A stretch of DNA of 64,000 bases from positions 81,169,082 through 81,233,081 of the forward strand of contig NC_039365.1 of assembly GCF_003573695.1 (NCBI RefSeq). The letters are read 5' to 3'. Shown here one piece after another: positions 1 through 11,665 of the stretch; the first letter of the stretch is position 1; each line of letters begins with the position of its first letter. The notes under the pieces were generated by a model, which saw nothing but the letters and a program-made list of their open reading frames with translations, was not told the DNA's origin and did no database searches. This DNA comes from Papaver somniferum. Taxonomy: Eukaryota > Streptophyta > Magnoliopsida > Ranunculales > Papaveraceae. Made by a program: the position numbers and the translations under genes.

Positions 1-191
1 TCTATTACCATTTCATGAGATTAGCCGTGGATTCGATCATGAAATCGGAGTAACACATTTATCTATTACCATTTCGATCATGAAATAGGAGTAATGAGAT
101 AAGATAGATTATCTTCTAGGAATTCAGTAGTGAATGTCACGATAGAATTCAATCTCTTGCGTATAGTCAGTGAATCGGCGAGTGTTGACGA

Positions 192-328
192 TGTCTTGAA
201 GTCGTTATTGCTCTCAATCTTACGGAGAACCGTCTGGATCTATACACGACCTCTCTCATGTTTTCGGGGAACAATGAGTATCACCGACGTCCTGAAGGCG
301 TTATTGCTCTCAATCTTACGGAGAACCG
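192..328 (+). repeat. Short direct repeat, 96-bp offset
   Basis: A stretch of about 40 bases containing GTTATTGCTCTCAATCTTAC occurs at about 192-232 and again at about 288-328, nearly identical, inside the LTR. A second short repeat (ATCTATTACCATTTC) occurs at the window start and near 60. Confidence 0.7.
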
Positions 329-793
329 CCCAATTATGTTATTCTACATAGAGGGCATGATGAAATGCGAGGTATCGAACGCTCAGCTAGTGGAGGCCTT
401 CCGAAATGCATAATCATCATGGCTTCGCAAAATATGAGTCGTCACATGCCTGAAAACCGTGTCAGAAACATGTATCATGATTTTACGGTTTTGACCTTTG
501 TTGAAAATCCACCATCTACAATAACTCAAGGAGATCCCGGTCCGAAATAAATTAAGAATCTTTTAATTAAGGTTTTTAGTTTTATATGCTTTAATTACCA
601 GCAATTAAATTCATATCTCTAGAAAATAAAAATTGGTAATGTGCATTCATTAATTGGAGGTTTTCTATTGAGAGATTTCGGACAATATTGGACAAAGCAT
701 TTCCTGAAATTATGAAAACTAATTTGGTAATTTATTGCATATATTGAGAATATTCGGTTTTGGAAATTCCTTGGTGTCCAAACAGCATTGGTT

Positions 794-800
794 TATAAAT
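794..800 (+). promoter_or_regulatory. TATA box of the LTR promoter
   Basis: TATAAAT lies in a GC-poor context about 1.3 kb before the LTR 3' end, where a U3/R promoter would be expected. There is no direct evidence of the start site. Confidence 0.45.
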
Positions 801-2116
801 ACCCAAGTTTGCATTTCTAGCAAACTATCCTAAGAGCCATGCAAACTTCATCTTTTTGTTGTTTCTGGTAGAGCCGTCTATCCGGAGAGGAAAGTACCCT
901 AATTAGGAGAAATCTCTTACGACCGCTCGTTTAAAGACTTTTGTGGGATCAAGAAGCTCTACGAGTACCGTTGGTGGGAAACTAGATAATTGCAGTTTAT
1001 TTTATTTTTCGATTGATTTGATTGACTAACAGTTTTTGAACTTTGATTGCACATAGTTTTTTTATTCTTGAGAATCTTCTATTCTGATATAAGATTCACT
1101 CAAACTAGATCGAAGTATCGACGGGATCTTTAATATTGTTTGTAGATCTAAATACATCTTATGATAATCCATTGTTAACAGACTGTGTTCTGTATGTGAT
1201 TGATCTCAAGAGATTCAAGTGGTGTTGTGCAGGTGTTTATTGAAGATTAAAGAAGATTTGAAGACAAAGAAGATTTCTTATTTGGTTTATATATCTTTGG
1301 GTGTGCACAAACCTTGATCGGCTGGGATCCAACTAGAATCGAATTTATTCGATCGATTAGTTGTGTAAGATCTTTATCACCTTATAGTTTCTTGTTGGAA
1401 TCTATATTGATTGATTGCAAATCTAAACTCTGCTACTTCTGTAGTTGTTGTATATATCGATCGAACCAGGCAAAGGAGTTTATTAGTTAAACGGAAGAGC
1501 ATTTGCATATGACTTGAGATATATTCATCTGAAAGAATCAAGAGAGTTGTTACCAAACAGATTTGTTGTTCCTTTACAGTTTGGAATACGATCCAAAGGA
1601 GTTGTTCCAGTGCGTGCACTTATTGAATGTCGGAAGCGCAGGTATACTGAAGAAACTAAGTGAACTAGGTTTAGTTGCTTGGTCTCAACTATACGAAGTT
1701 GGTTTAGATTTTGTATAGCGGCTTAATACTGAGAGTATTCAATTTTGGGCTAGGGACCAGGGTTTTTCTGCATTTGCGGTTTCCTCGTTAACAAAATCTT
1801 GTTGTGCCTTTTACTTTTTTTATTTCCGCAATTATAATTATTTATTATCATTAAAATTAAAATACACAAACTATTAACTCCGTATTACTTGATAGTGATC
1901 CGATAGTGTTTGGTTAAGTCTGAACCTATTATCAAGTAATCATACTTTGATTGTTGTGTTGTCTCAATCTCGTATCCATAGAAGATCACACAAAGTGTGA
2001 ATACCGATTTGTAGTATTGTCTCGACTTTGTACATAGACAATCACTTTCGGTAAGAGGATTTATAGGTGGATAATTTAAATATTATGGTGTATTTGGGTA
2101 CCCTCGTCTTTTCAAT

Positions 2117-2128
2117 TGGTATCAGAGC
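2117..2128 (+). other. Primer-binding site (initiator tRNA-Met type)
   Basis: TGGTATCAGAGC is the common plant retrotransposon primer-binding site complementary to the 3' end of initiator methionine tRNA. It starts two bases after the LTR CA end. Confidence 0.9.
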
Positions 2129-2337
2129 AGGAAAACACAAAAAGATCTAATAATCTATGTTTGGTGCAATCCAACCTATAATATATGAGTCAAAATAAGA
2201 AAATAAAAGCTAAACTTATGAGACTCAGTTAACGTACCACAATATTTTGGTAAAACTCTCTATGGGTTTAATTTTAGCAAATGTTTGAAACGGGCATCTT
2301 CTACAAGTTCAACTTGCTCTTCTGAGAATATGTCTTT

Positions 2338-3339
2338 ATGTCTCAAGAAGAAGTTAAGTTAAGACCTGTATTCACAATCAATGATTTAGATAAAGAAGAT
2401 ATTGATTATGTGAATATAAAAACATCTCAGCTAAATAAACTAAGTAAAGAATTACTCTCATGTGCAACCAAACTCACTCTTGCACCAAAAAGAGAAGGAA
2501 AGCTTCTTGAAGACTTATGTCATATGAAAGCTGAAAATGATCAACTCAAACTTGATCTAACAACCCTTAAAGCCGATCTAGACTTTCTCAAGCTGACTTA
2601 TGTCATATGAATACAATGCCTTAAAAATCTCATATGATTCTGAGATAAAGACAGATACAGAACATGTCAATAGACTTAAAGATGAAGTGCACTTGTTAGT
2701 GTCAGAAAGTCAGTTGGCTACATCCATCCTCGGATAAATCCAATAATTCTGATTTGATCTTTCCTTTAAAAAGAAAGAAGAATGACATTAAAAACTCTCG
2801 AAAGAAAGATTCATCTTATAAAATAGCATTGGTATTCTCATAAAATTCCAAGATGAACAACTCACATAAGAGTTTTCAACATCATTATCATCATAGACGA
2901 TGCTAACGTTGTGGAATCAAAGGTCATGTGGTTAAAAACTGTCAACAATTATCTTGTTCGAACTCTTACAAGATCACTTCCGGTCAAGAATGTAATTTGA
3001 GATCTTTTTCAAAAAGAATCTTACATAAGACTGAACTCAGCAAGAGACATTCATCACATAAAGAAGGAAGATCTGAAGACTAGAAACACTCGGAAGTGGA
3101 TACCAAAGAAGACTATGGAGCTAAACAGAAAGAAGTATGACAAACTCTCCAGTTTATCAACACATAAGGTAATGCCTAAATATCTAGATGATAGTCATTT
3201 CAATGATAAGTTTGGGTTGTCCATCAAAAGAGTAAGATCCTTAAGAGAACAGATAAAGAAAAATTCTCTACCATACTTGAAGAGAATAATCTGTTTCGAC
3301 CATATACTTAGTATCGTGGCTGAATACACTGTCTCATGA
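2338..3339 (+). pseudogene. Decayed gag-like region of the SIRE-like element
   Basis: Two open stretches (2338-2610, 90 aa; 3115-3339, 74 aa) are rich in Lys, Glu and Leu. The first has a heptad-like coiled-coil tail, and the DNA between them is broken by stops. Near 2898-2945 the translation resembles a retroviral zinc knuckle (Cys-x2-Cys-Gly-x3-His) with a stop codon between the first two cysteines. Shortly after, a Trp-Ile-Pro-Lys run recalls the linker before protease in SIRE-type polyproteins, but no Asp-Ser/Thr-Gly protease motif follows. The reading is a dead gag from an element that lacks pol. Gag assignment rests on position, the knuckle remnant and composition. Confidence 0.5.
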
Positions 3340-5713
3340 AGTGCTCAAAAAATTGTTTGATGAGTTCAGTGTATATTGCACAATAGTCTTAAAACTTAAA
3401 AGATCCATGGAAATATTCACAGAAAGGCACTTTCTCAAAACTTTAATATTGGTAAAATTTCGGTTTTTCATAATAAAGGAGAATATTTGTTTTCCATAAT
3501 CGATGACCAAGTTTATAGAAACTATTGGTATATAAAGTTTCTGTAATCTTGGAGAAAAATTCTTGTATTCCTCTGGAACAAAGAATTATGTACAATACAG
3601 ATTATCATGCAAAACTTTTGGAAAGGGTTTCTGAAAGGGTTGATGAAAAGATGACATGTGATCCTTTTGGACTACATAGTTTCAATGAAAACGGAGCCAC
3701 CTCTTGCAATAATGTGAATCACTCACCCTGTATAATCGATTACGAGAAATAGTTTCACAAGATGGCACGGACTTGTGCTGAAACTAAATTGGTGGTATTA
3801 ATGTTGAAACAAACTCTTGAAAAATATTTATTTGTTCAAGCTCAGCTTCTGAAGCAACATGATTTGCTCTTCAAAAGAGTAAACGAAGAAGAACCTAACT
3901 CTCACAAGGTAGAGGAATTATTCTTCAACCAAGGATCTCTTCAAGGAATTCGGAGAATTATTCCAATCAAGCGTAAGAGATCCCAACATCATGAAGGGTT
4001 CTGATTTCCAAGGAAAATATACATCAGTTTTTGATTTATTTCAATTATTGTATAAGGTCTATTTTAAATAAAACTATCTATTAATGAATAAAATTATTAT
4101 TTTATAATTTTTCTTGTGATAGTTTTTTCGATTGCATAGCACGTGCTTGAATGCTTATTTATTGCTATGTGTTTATGGGATGTTTGATTTCGTTTTTCAT
4201 AATCCTAATATTCAATCTCATATGTTGTGAACCCTTATGGTTTATGTGGGTTTTTGATTTAGCGGGATTAAGTTCTAGACCATGTTGGTAGGCTTTATCA
4301 AAGGATCATAAGGTGTTTCGTTGAAACTCATATGTAAAAAGTCACAATGTGTTGAATCAATTTGTGTTTACATGAGTTGTGTTTAGCATAAACATATGTA
4401 TTTCGGGTTTTCAACTTTTGCTATTGGCACGCATTAGTTAAAATCGATTCATCCTTTTTCTGGTAAAGGTTGCTCTTTGTTGTTGTTCTTTTGTTTTTGC
4501 GAGAGGATGATAACAAACTGGGGGAGAGTTCTAACTTGAACTTGCACTTAATGATATATCTTTCGGGGAAGAAGAGGATGCGGAATATGAGGTAACGAAT
4601 TTGTTAGTTAATCGTTTTCATGTTTAAGAAAAACCTACTTATATTTCATATATTTTGCTTTTGCTTAACAAAATTTCGGTATAATTGATGTTTATTCCGT
4701 CATGTGTGTATGGATGTGTGTGTGTGTGTGTGATTCAATTATTTCCGGTTAAGGAAAACTGTGTCAATTTATTTGAGTTACTGTTTGATATCTTCTTTAT
4801 TGTTTGGTATCAAGTGTTTTTGCCTAATGAAATTTCGGTGCAATTGCGGATCTATAATGTCCATGTTTGTTTCAACTGCTTCCGGTTAAGAGAAATAATT
4901 GAGCAAGTCGATTTACTTGGTTTTTATGTATTGTTTATAGCTTAACAAAATTTGGGATCATTTGTTTAGTCCAATTCGATCCCGGATAAGAGAAACTAAG
5001 TTAATTCTGATCTTAGTTAGACTTATCAAAGTGAAGGTTTCGGTTATTCAAGCCTAATCGAATGCCTTGACAAGAAATACTAGTTAACTAACCTAGTACT
5101 TGTCTTGTCTAAAGTGAAAGGTCTAAGTTATTGTATGAATAATTAGAACCTGATGAGAAAAATAAAGTTAATTCTGATCTTTATTTTGGTCTTATCGAAA
5201 TAAGCGATTGTATTTGTGAACTCGATTTAGCAAGGGAAATAAGTTTCTTAGTCAATTTGTTAAACTACTAGGAAAAATTGCTTCGGGCAATTGTTTCCTT
5301 GATAACATATTAAAACCAAATTACTTGTAGTTTCGGTTTTGATATTGGTTATCTAAAATGGTATGTGAAACCTTCTTGCTTAACTCTTATAGGTTGTACA
5401 AATCTAAATTTGTGCTTAAACGTTATATCTAACGAATGAGTAAAGCATTGACTAAGGGGGAGCAACATATCATATTGCTATTGTAGTTACCTTGGCTACA
5501 AAAGAGGAATAACAAAGATGTTTGGATTGAAAATCTACCTATCTTACCTTTAGGGGGAGTATTAGTTTTGTTATTCAAATATCAACAACGACATTTATGG
5601 ATTGAATCTATGCAGGTTATTGTGTTGTTGAAACTTGGAATCAAGCGTATGTGTAATCAATTATTGTAATTTTTTTATCCATATGTATTAAGAGTTTTGT
5701 CACTAAAATTGAC
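3340..5713 (+). other. Non-coding internal region of the SIRE-like element
   Basis: No domain is recognisable. The short open frames (about 3525-4004 and 4685-4945) have low complexity or are Lys-rich and show no family motif. A (TG)n microsatellite lies near 4715-4731. GGGGGAG blocks become frequent towards the 3' LTR. Confidence 0.5.
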
Positions 5714-5725
5714 AAAGGGGGAGAT
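5714..5725 (+). other. Polypurine tract
   Basis: AAAGGGGGAGAT directly precedes TGTTAGAGCA at 5726, the expected arrangement for plus-strand priming at the 3' LTR. Confidence 0.8.
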
Positions 5726-6365
5726 TGTTAGAGCATAGCTCGGTTGAACCCACCAAGCGTTGGTATGTCAAGTTTGGTTTTCATATTTTAGTGAATCAAA
5801 ACTCATCTAAGAGTCGCTTGATTATGTACTAGAAACAACTTCGTATAGGTTAGACTAGAAAGTCTAGGATTATGAGACATACAAGTATTACTCGAAGACC
5901 TGAAGAATGTGAAGAAGTAACAAGATACAACGGCGACACCATCCTTCCTCTTGAGGTTAGTAATATTAACTTGAACTGTATCATTCCTAACTTATCTTTC
6001 AAGTCGTGCTATATTGAAAACACCTGTGAATGATTATACTCTAGTAGTAAGACATGATCGCATGATCATAATGTTAAGGAATTAGGATACGAAGTATAAC
6101 GCTTATTTTTTAAACTTCGTATGTATGACATCGACATAATCGTATGAATGCTATTGTGATTATGTGTGTGGGTAAACGTGAAGATCTCATCCTAGAAAAC
6201 AATGTTTACATTTGTTTAAAGGAAGTACATTCATGAACTTGTTTTATGAATCGAAAGGGAAATCGCTAGGCTTATTGGTATTGTTATTCGTTGCATATCT
6301 TTGGATTACCAATATGTGTGAGTTAGTAGAACTGATCATAATTGGTTAAATTGCGTTTGGAAGGC
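5726..6365 (+). repeat. 3' LTR fragment, truncated on the right
   Basis: The fragment starts with TGTTAGAGCATAGC immediately after the polypurine tract. About 640 bp follow before the character changes near 6365. No terminal CA with a target duplication is visible, so the right part appears to be lost or replaced. Confidence 0.6.
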
Positions 6366-6541
6366 ACATTTGAGGGTATATTTATGCCCAATACCACGGC
6401 TTTGAAAAAGTTACCACAAACTACCACGAACTTTTCAAATTCCCCGAGCCGGGTAGGATGTTTGTTACTAATACCCTTTCTGTCCTAAATTAATCGTCGC
6501 ACTGGGATCGCGAAGAGCAGGGCCATATAAATCTGAGAAAG

Positions 6542-6943
6542 AGTCTGTTGCTGTCGTTTTCTTTTCTAATTCAGATTACTGCTGATTAAGATTCATAGTT
6601 GCAGCCATGAATTTCATTTTTCATAGTCTGTTGCTATCGTTTTCTTTTCTAATTCAGATTACTGGTGATTAAGATTCATAGTTGCAGCCACTGACGGACC
6701 TACAGCTGGGCTAAAGGGGGCTTTAGCCCGGGTAGTCCTCCCAGTCCACAAGCCAAAAAAACAAAAATTCTACTCCACCAAAGCTTCTAGCCCGGGCCTT
6801 GCAAGGAAATTTAGTCTTCCTGGTCCGTCCTTGGTTGCAGCCATGAATTTCATTTTTCATAGTCTGTTGCTATCGTTTTCTTTTCTAATTCAGATTACTG
6901 GTGATTAAGATTCATAGTTGCAGCCATGAATTTCATTTTTCAT
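6542..6943 (+). repeat. 83-bp tandem repeat, three copies, interrupted by a MITE
   Basis: Copies begin at 6542, 6625 and 6861 with AGTCTGTTGCT(G/A)TCG and end in TGAATTTCATTTTTCAT. Copies 2 and 3 share CTATCG and CTGGTG where copy 1 has CTGTCG and CTGCTG, so 2 and 3 arose from one another more recently. Copy 2 is split by the insertion at 6691-6834. Confidence 0.9.
6691..6834. mobile_element. 144-bp MITE (hAT- or Mutator-like) with 9-bp target duplication
   Basis: The insertion is flanked by TTGCAGCCA at 6682-6690 and 6835-6843. Its ends are inverted around GACGGACC (left CTGACGGACC; right GGTCCGTCCTTGG), and a second inverted motif (TTTAGCCCGGG / CTAGCCCGGG) lies inside. The size and the 8-9-bp duplication fit hAT (8 bp) or Mutator (9 bp); the CACTGACGGACC terminus leans towards hAT. 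No coding capacity. Confidence 0.8.
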
Positions 6944-7746
6944 TTTATGCCACTGAAATTTTAAGTCGATTCAAATCCTAAAATCGAAACCCTGTGAAAG
7001 AATTCTAAAACCAAATCACCACAGGGAAAACTAGACAAAAAGCTTGAAAACCCTAATTTTTTCTCTGTTAAGTCCACAAAGACAAAGGTGGTTCTACGTC
7101 TCAGAAACCCTATAAAGGCCAAAAGAAAAGTCGAGGTATCTACATTCGCACTAATTGCATAGATTAGTAGTTTAATTGGCTGGTCTGGGTTTGAATATAA
7201 TGTGTTTTTGGTTGTAATTAGAAGAAGAAAATTGGGGAATCATCAACCGTACCAGTTATACTGCTTATAATTCTCTTCAGGCTTTACATATTGGTTGGCG
7301 TTGATTAAGGTATAGTGATCACTAAAAGCGGAATTTGTATTTATTTATCCCAATTCTATTGAAATTCATATTTATTTTCGCAATTCATATGATGAAGGCA
7401 GGCATTCCTAAAATTCAGTATTTCACTTCGACACTTTCTCGTATTATTGGTACTATGGACCTGTTTTCAGAGTCATTCTCCAGGTTAATTTGTGAAATTT
7501 TCCATAGATTATAAGGCGACGTCTTGGTGAAAAGTTGTACCTGATTCAGTCAAGGTTGTCAAGGTGTGTGTGCGGGACTATGAATTTGTTGTTTAGTTTT
7601 CTCAGTTCTTCATCGTAGGGCTAATTAGTGAAGTTTATGGGATACTAGAGATTTTTCTAACTGTAATGATAGGGAAACTGAAAAGAATGCTGGTTACCGC
7701 TTTTATTTGAGTATTGATGGAAACCTGATGTTATTTCATTTTTCAG
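6944..7746 (+). other. Promoter/5'-like DNA upstream of captured exons, no gene recognised
   Basis: This stretch resembles the 5' part of a plant gene (CT-rich leader, AAACCCTAA-like motifs near 6990 and 7050, pyrimidine tracts before AG), but I could not identify an exon. The flavodoxin-domain exons expected upstream for an ATR3 gene were not found. Confidence 0.4.
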
Positions 7747-9502
7747 ACTATTAAATATCAAGCAGGTGTGTTCTTGAAATGCTCCCTGGGCAAGATCCTG
7801 TTGTGGTGGATGCTTTCATACATCGATGTAATCTTAACCCAGAGACGTTAATAACGGTATCTTTCTGCGGCATATGTTTCAGTTTCTTCTTTGTGTTCAT
7901 CATCTTTCTCGGCATGTCATAGATTTGTAGAGCCAGGAAACTACCATTTTGTCCTGTAAATTGTTTATTATTCTGAGGAAGCGCACTTGTTTTTGGGTAC
8001 CTTCAAAATCTAAGTGTTCCCTTGTAGAGAGTCAAATTTTATCTCCTTGCTGCAAGGTTCTTTTTTCGCAAGTGCAGTTGACAACATTTCAAAATTTATT
8101 TGAAGATTTGAACTATATCACTCTGTAAGGCTGCCGTCGAGTAGTGTGATACTGCTTGCATCTGCCAAAAGCATTTTCGTTTATTCTAGCCTTGTGCAAG
8201 TGTTATCTTGTTGAAACCGTTTGTGCTAATTTGGTCTGCCTTATTCCAGACTATCATAGTCAAACATCTCCAACTTAAGTTTAATGGGCGAAAGAAAAAT
8301 CCATGTTTCAAGATATTCGCCAAATATTCATAAGAAATCCAGATTATGTCGCCAAACAGAGCTCCTAGTGGGTTTCGTGGTATTCCCTCTTTTGAACCAA
8401 CTTAATATCTGGAAGAAGATAACTAACTTCAGAAGTAGTCACTTGATTTAGTTGGAAAAAAAAATCAATTTTGAGACCCGTCATCTTTTACTGTGTGGAT
8501 GCTTGGTAATACTGATAATCTGTTTTCTCATTCCCCAAGAAATATCCGAACTTCAAAGGTCTTCTGCAGTACATTTTTATATAAGTGCATGGTTATGATA
8601 ACCTACATTCTGGTACTGACCTCGTTCGTTGAAATTGGGGTGTTGAATTATTTGGTCTTTTAATTCTCCGAGAAGAAGTCTTTCCCATTCATCTGAAATC
8701 TATCATGTTCTCAATTTCAGGTTCAGGCGATAAATAGTGAGACTGGAGCTCTTGATTTTGCCAGAAATCTAAAAGTGGTCCTGCGAAACTGAAAACCTTT
8801 GTTGAACTGATAATGGATAACATTCGGATATGCAGATCAGCACTTATTAATACATGCTATATTTACTTTATTCTATTCTGTAATTCAAACTTCCTCTTTG
8901 CTTCGTGTCTTTTACTTCTCACCTTCCTGGTGAGATTCTGTAGTTCAGCCTTATCATAGACTGGATGGACGAAGCATCTGCATGTTGTCCATAGTTGTTT
9001 TCTCCTTTCACAATATTATTATTTACCTCTTAAAAAACTGCAGGTCATGAGTTTTTTTTTTGCAACTGCTGAACATGAGAAGGGAAGGCTTCAGTATTTC
9101 TCTTCAACTGAACGAAGAGATGATCTATACCGGTACAACCAGAAAGAGCGAAGAACGGTTTTTGAGGTAAACTATTTGTTATTCATATTATTTCTCTTTG
9201 CATGAAGTGAGCATTGTTGTTTTTACTTGGTTATTTGTTAAGCTGCCCATGCATTATATCTAGTCAGCAAAATTATAGATAGCACCTTGTCTATTTGTCT
9301 CTATATACTTGTCTCCATTTTGTTTTATCTTAATCAATCCTCTTGATTGTGTTTCAGATTTTTTATTTCCTACAAGTGAAGTTTCTTACCGTTCTAATTA
9401 AAAAAGTTGTTTTTGATACAGGTTCCAGATGATTTTCCCTCTGTGCAAATTCCATTTGAATGGCTTGTTCAATTAGTCCCACCACTAAAACCAAAGAGTT
9501 GA
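7747..9502 (+). pseudogene. Partial NADPH-dependent diflavin oxidoreductase (ATR3/NDOR1-type), broken
   Basis: The plant family, ATR3 (Tah18/NDOR1 in other eukaryotes), feeds electrons to the cytosolic iron-sulfur assembly factor anamorsin/Dre2. Only middle exons are visible, each with splice-like borders. 7747-7856 encodes LPGQDPVVVDAFIHRCNLNP and ends at GT. About 8721-8830 includes KLKTFVELIMD in a shifted frame. 9044-9166 is fully open with EHEKGRLQYF and YNQKERRTVFE, ending at GT. 9422-9502 encodes [20 protein letters not shown] and then meets a TGA. These correspond to the FAD-binding middle of the protein. The N-terminal flavodoxin part and the C-terminal NADPH-binding part are missing, and exon 1 of the series carries a frameshift near 7770. 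Introns are retained, so this is DNA-level capture or decay, not a retrocopy. Family recognition is from memory of conserved motifs. Confidence 0.72.
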
Positions 9503-9548
9503 ATCAAATCACATTTAGCGAGATTTTTTTTTTCCTTTCATTCAATCA

Positions 9549-9937
9549 GGAGGTGGACCCGTTGCTGAATGATGGAAGTAAGCACATAAATGTCGTGGGA
9601 TGGAGGAAAAACACTTATCTACCTCAAAGAGTTGAAACTAGTTGAAGGAGAAGCCGCTGATGTTTACTAATGAGTTTGGCACTATCTAAAACACCAATTC
9701 AACAGGTTTGTGGACAGCTCAATAGTTACTCATTTCTTCATTTCAGTTAGTCATGTTTTGTGATTTTCAGTTTTTATCAACTCACTGATAAACTTTACTT
9801 GGATTCAGAGCGAGATACATGAGTTGTTGGCATTAGTTTACTATGATGTTATTCAAAATGTTGTACCAATTATGATCAACGATCCGTTCTACCCACCAAG
9901 GATGAATGGATAACATTCTGCAGAACTAGCATAACCC
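9549..9937 (+). pseudogene. Partial Cabin1-like (calcineurin-binding protein cabin-1-like, TPR) exons, broken
   Basis: Two exon-like pieces lie only about 50 bp after the ATR3-type fragment and in the same direction. The first ends at 9705 with a frame giving NEFG and then LKTPIQQ before GT. The second starts at 9809 after AG with SEIHELLALVYYD and, after a one-base frame change, YDQRSVLPTKDEWITF. The LxALVYYD...YDQRSV.P.KD.W block is typical of plant Cabin1-like TPR proteins, which relate to a histone-chaperone subunit (HIRA complex). The upstream part (9549-9650) reads [15 protein letters not shown] and probably belongs to the same source, but I am less sure. It is a truncated fragment, not a working gene. 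Assignment is from remembered family motifs. Confidence 0.6.
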
Positions 9938-11665
9938 CTATGAATTTAATTGTGTACAGGATTCATTATATAATTTAATGCTAGTATTCTCATTGAATTT
10001 AATTTTTGTGTACAGGCGAGTGTTTTGATGCCTGTACACTTGGTTGTTATCTATATTTTCCTTGTGCTTAATGGATGCTTTTTAGTTTATGATTGTGGAG
10101 CACTCTGAAACTTGACAACTTTATGTTAGAAGAATCAGCAATAGCACATCTGGTGCAGTTACTAGGATTCATGGTTAGCCTTGATCTGGTTTTGCTCCCA
10201 TGCTATCTTTGCATATAGCTTTCCATCTAGCTGGTTTATTATAATGGAATGAATGTATGATACATTTTAGTACTTCGGACTATCTCTGGTAACTGTAAAA
10301 GCTTGTGTCACTTTTGCTGGTTTATTATAATGATATGCAGAACTTTGGTAGCTTTTTTTTCTTCTTTTCTTTTCTTATTGGCCTTTATCCTCGTTTCGTT
10401 TAATATTTGTAGAATGATAACATCAGTACTCATGCACTTAGTTTTCGTTTATATCCTTGTTGAACAGTATAACTAGATCTCTTTTCCTCGTTGATTCTTT
10501 TCGTCTTCTTGTTCATTTAATTCAATTGATCTGTTGTTAGGATTTTGGTAAACCTTGATGACATTTTAATAATCATGATGATTAATGTTGGTTTCGTTAG
10601 AAATTCTGGTGAGTTCTTGATGTCAAGATATAGAGAGCTGGTAGACATTGTAAACTATTACATCTCAGCATACCATCCTTGCGACCCTGTATAGCCCACT
10701 TCCCACATGACCTTTTGCGGCAAACTACTCAATAGTTTGTATGCTGTCTTGTTTCTCTACAATGGTTATGCTATAACTGATTTGGTGTATGGTGTTTGAT
10801 GTTACTTTTACAATATTTCGCCTATGCTATAAAGTGTATGGCCTTCAACAAATGGCTTGCTTGTCAGAGTCATTCAGCTAAAAAGATCCCGATTCCCTGT
10901 CAATGGATACTAAAAATGTTTTTGATGGGGAATATTTTATATCATTAGGTGAAAAAGGTTCATGTTTGTCTGCTATGTGAAAGCATTTCTGCAAAATTGA
11001 TTTTTCACCCTTTTCACGTGGATAGTTAATTTTGCACCTTTTAGTTCATGAAGGTGCATAATGCTGTTCTCACCATTTTTTATGTGAAATTCTGTTTCTG
11101 AGCTTCTGTTAACAGGCATATTTTAGGTGCAGAATTCTATTTTCATTAATATTTTAATGTGAAAATTTATTTCTGCACCCTTCCATAAGGTTCGGAAACA
11201 GTTCTACATCCGGTTCTGCAACATGCTTTTGTTGTTCAGCATCCTGCCATGACAAGTATAATGCCATATCTGTTTTATTTTAATCCATTTGTTGCTGCCT
11301 TTGCGATATATGTTCTATGGCCTTCCATTTGTTGCTGCCTTTGCCATTTGTGTTCTATGTCTGTCCATTAGCCGCAAAGTTTAAAGCACATGGTTCAACA
11401 TGGGGGTGGTAAAGGGGTATCACAAGGGTCTTACTTTCGAATTTCTGTTTTGCGAACCAACTTTTGATTTTCTGGGATTTAGCGTGTATGACAGTGACTA
11501 TCAAGTGTTTTGTCTCCTTTGTTTAGACAATTGTTGATTTAAATCAAAAACAATTTTGTGACAATCTTAGAATTCTTTGAATTTGCTTGACATTTTATGA
11601 GGAATCAATAGGTTTATATTGTTTCAATAAAATACATAAAACGTCATTCCCAATTTAAGCAACTT
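9938..11665 (+). other. Non-coding stretch with GGTGCA/TTTCACAT motifs
   Basis: No gene is recognised. At 10980-11222 the sequence alternates TGTGAAA and TGCACC words; the 11117-11222 part is clearly related to 38821-38930 and 39377-39476. At 11283-11370 CCATTTGTTGCTGCCTTTGC is repeated after about 50 bp. Around 10590-10680 a short open stretch has exon-like composition but no recognised family. Confidence 0.5.

Larger units (their letters stand above)
1..2114 (+). repeat. 5' LTR (left end outside the window)
   Basis: The LTR runs to CA at 2113-2114, two bases before the primer-binding site. It contains a TATA box near 794 and a pyrimidine- and AT-rich 3' part (about 1750-1880) like the R/U5 of SIRE-type LTRs. 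At least 2.1 kb of LTR is visible, so it is unusually long. The short open frames at 130-550 are probably not real genes. Confidence 0.65.
1..6365 (+). mobile_element. Non-autonomous SIRE/Maximus-like Copia-type LTR element, gag remnant without pol
   Basis: The left part is an LTR that ends in CA just before a primer-binding site at 2117-2128. The right part starts with TGTTAG at 5726, directly after a purine-rich tract at 5714-5724. The 3.6 kb between them holds a decayed gag-like region (about 2338-3340) and no recognisable protease, integrase, reverse transcriptase or RNase H. Several GGGGGAG blocks (about 5456, 5553 and 5717) precede the 3' LTR, as is common in SIRE-type elements. The two LTR pieces do not overlap: the left one is cut by the window edge and the right one fades out near 6365, so LTR identity cannot be measured. 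This fits the class of non-autonomous elements that keep only gag (TR-GAG or LARD-like). Family assignment is inference; the LTR, primer site and polypurine signals are direct. Confidence 0.75.

Noticed and set aside
130..550. Two small protein genes near the left edge
   Set aside because: They lie in an LTR, contain an internal direct repeat and show no family motif.
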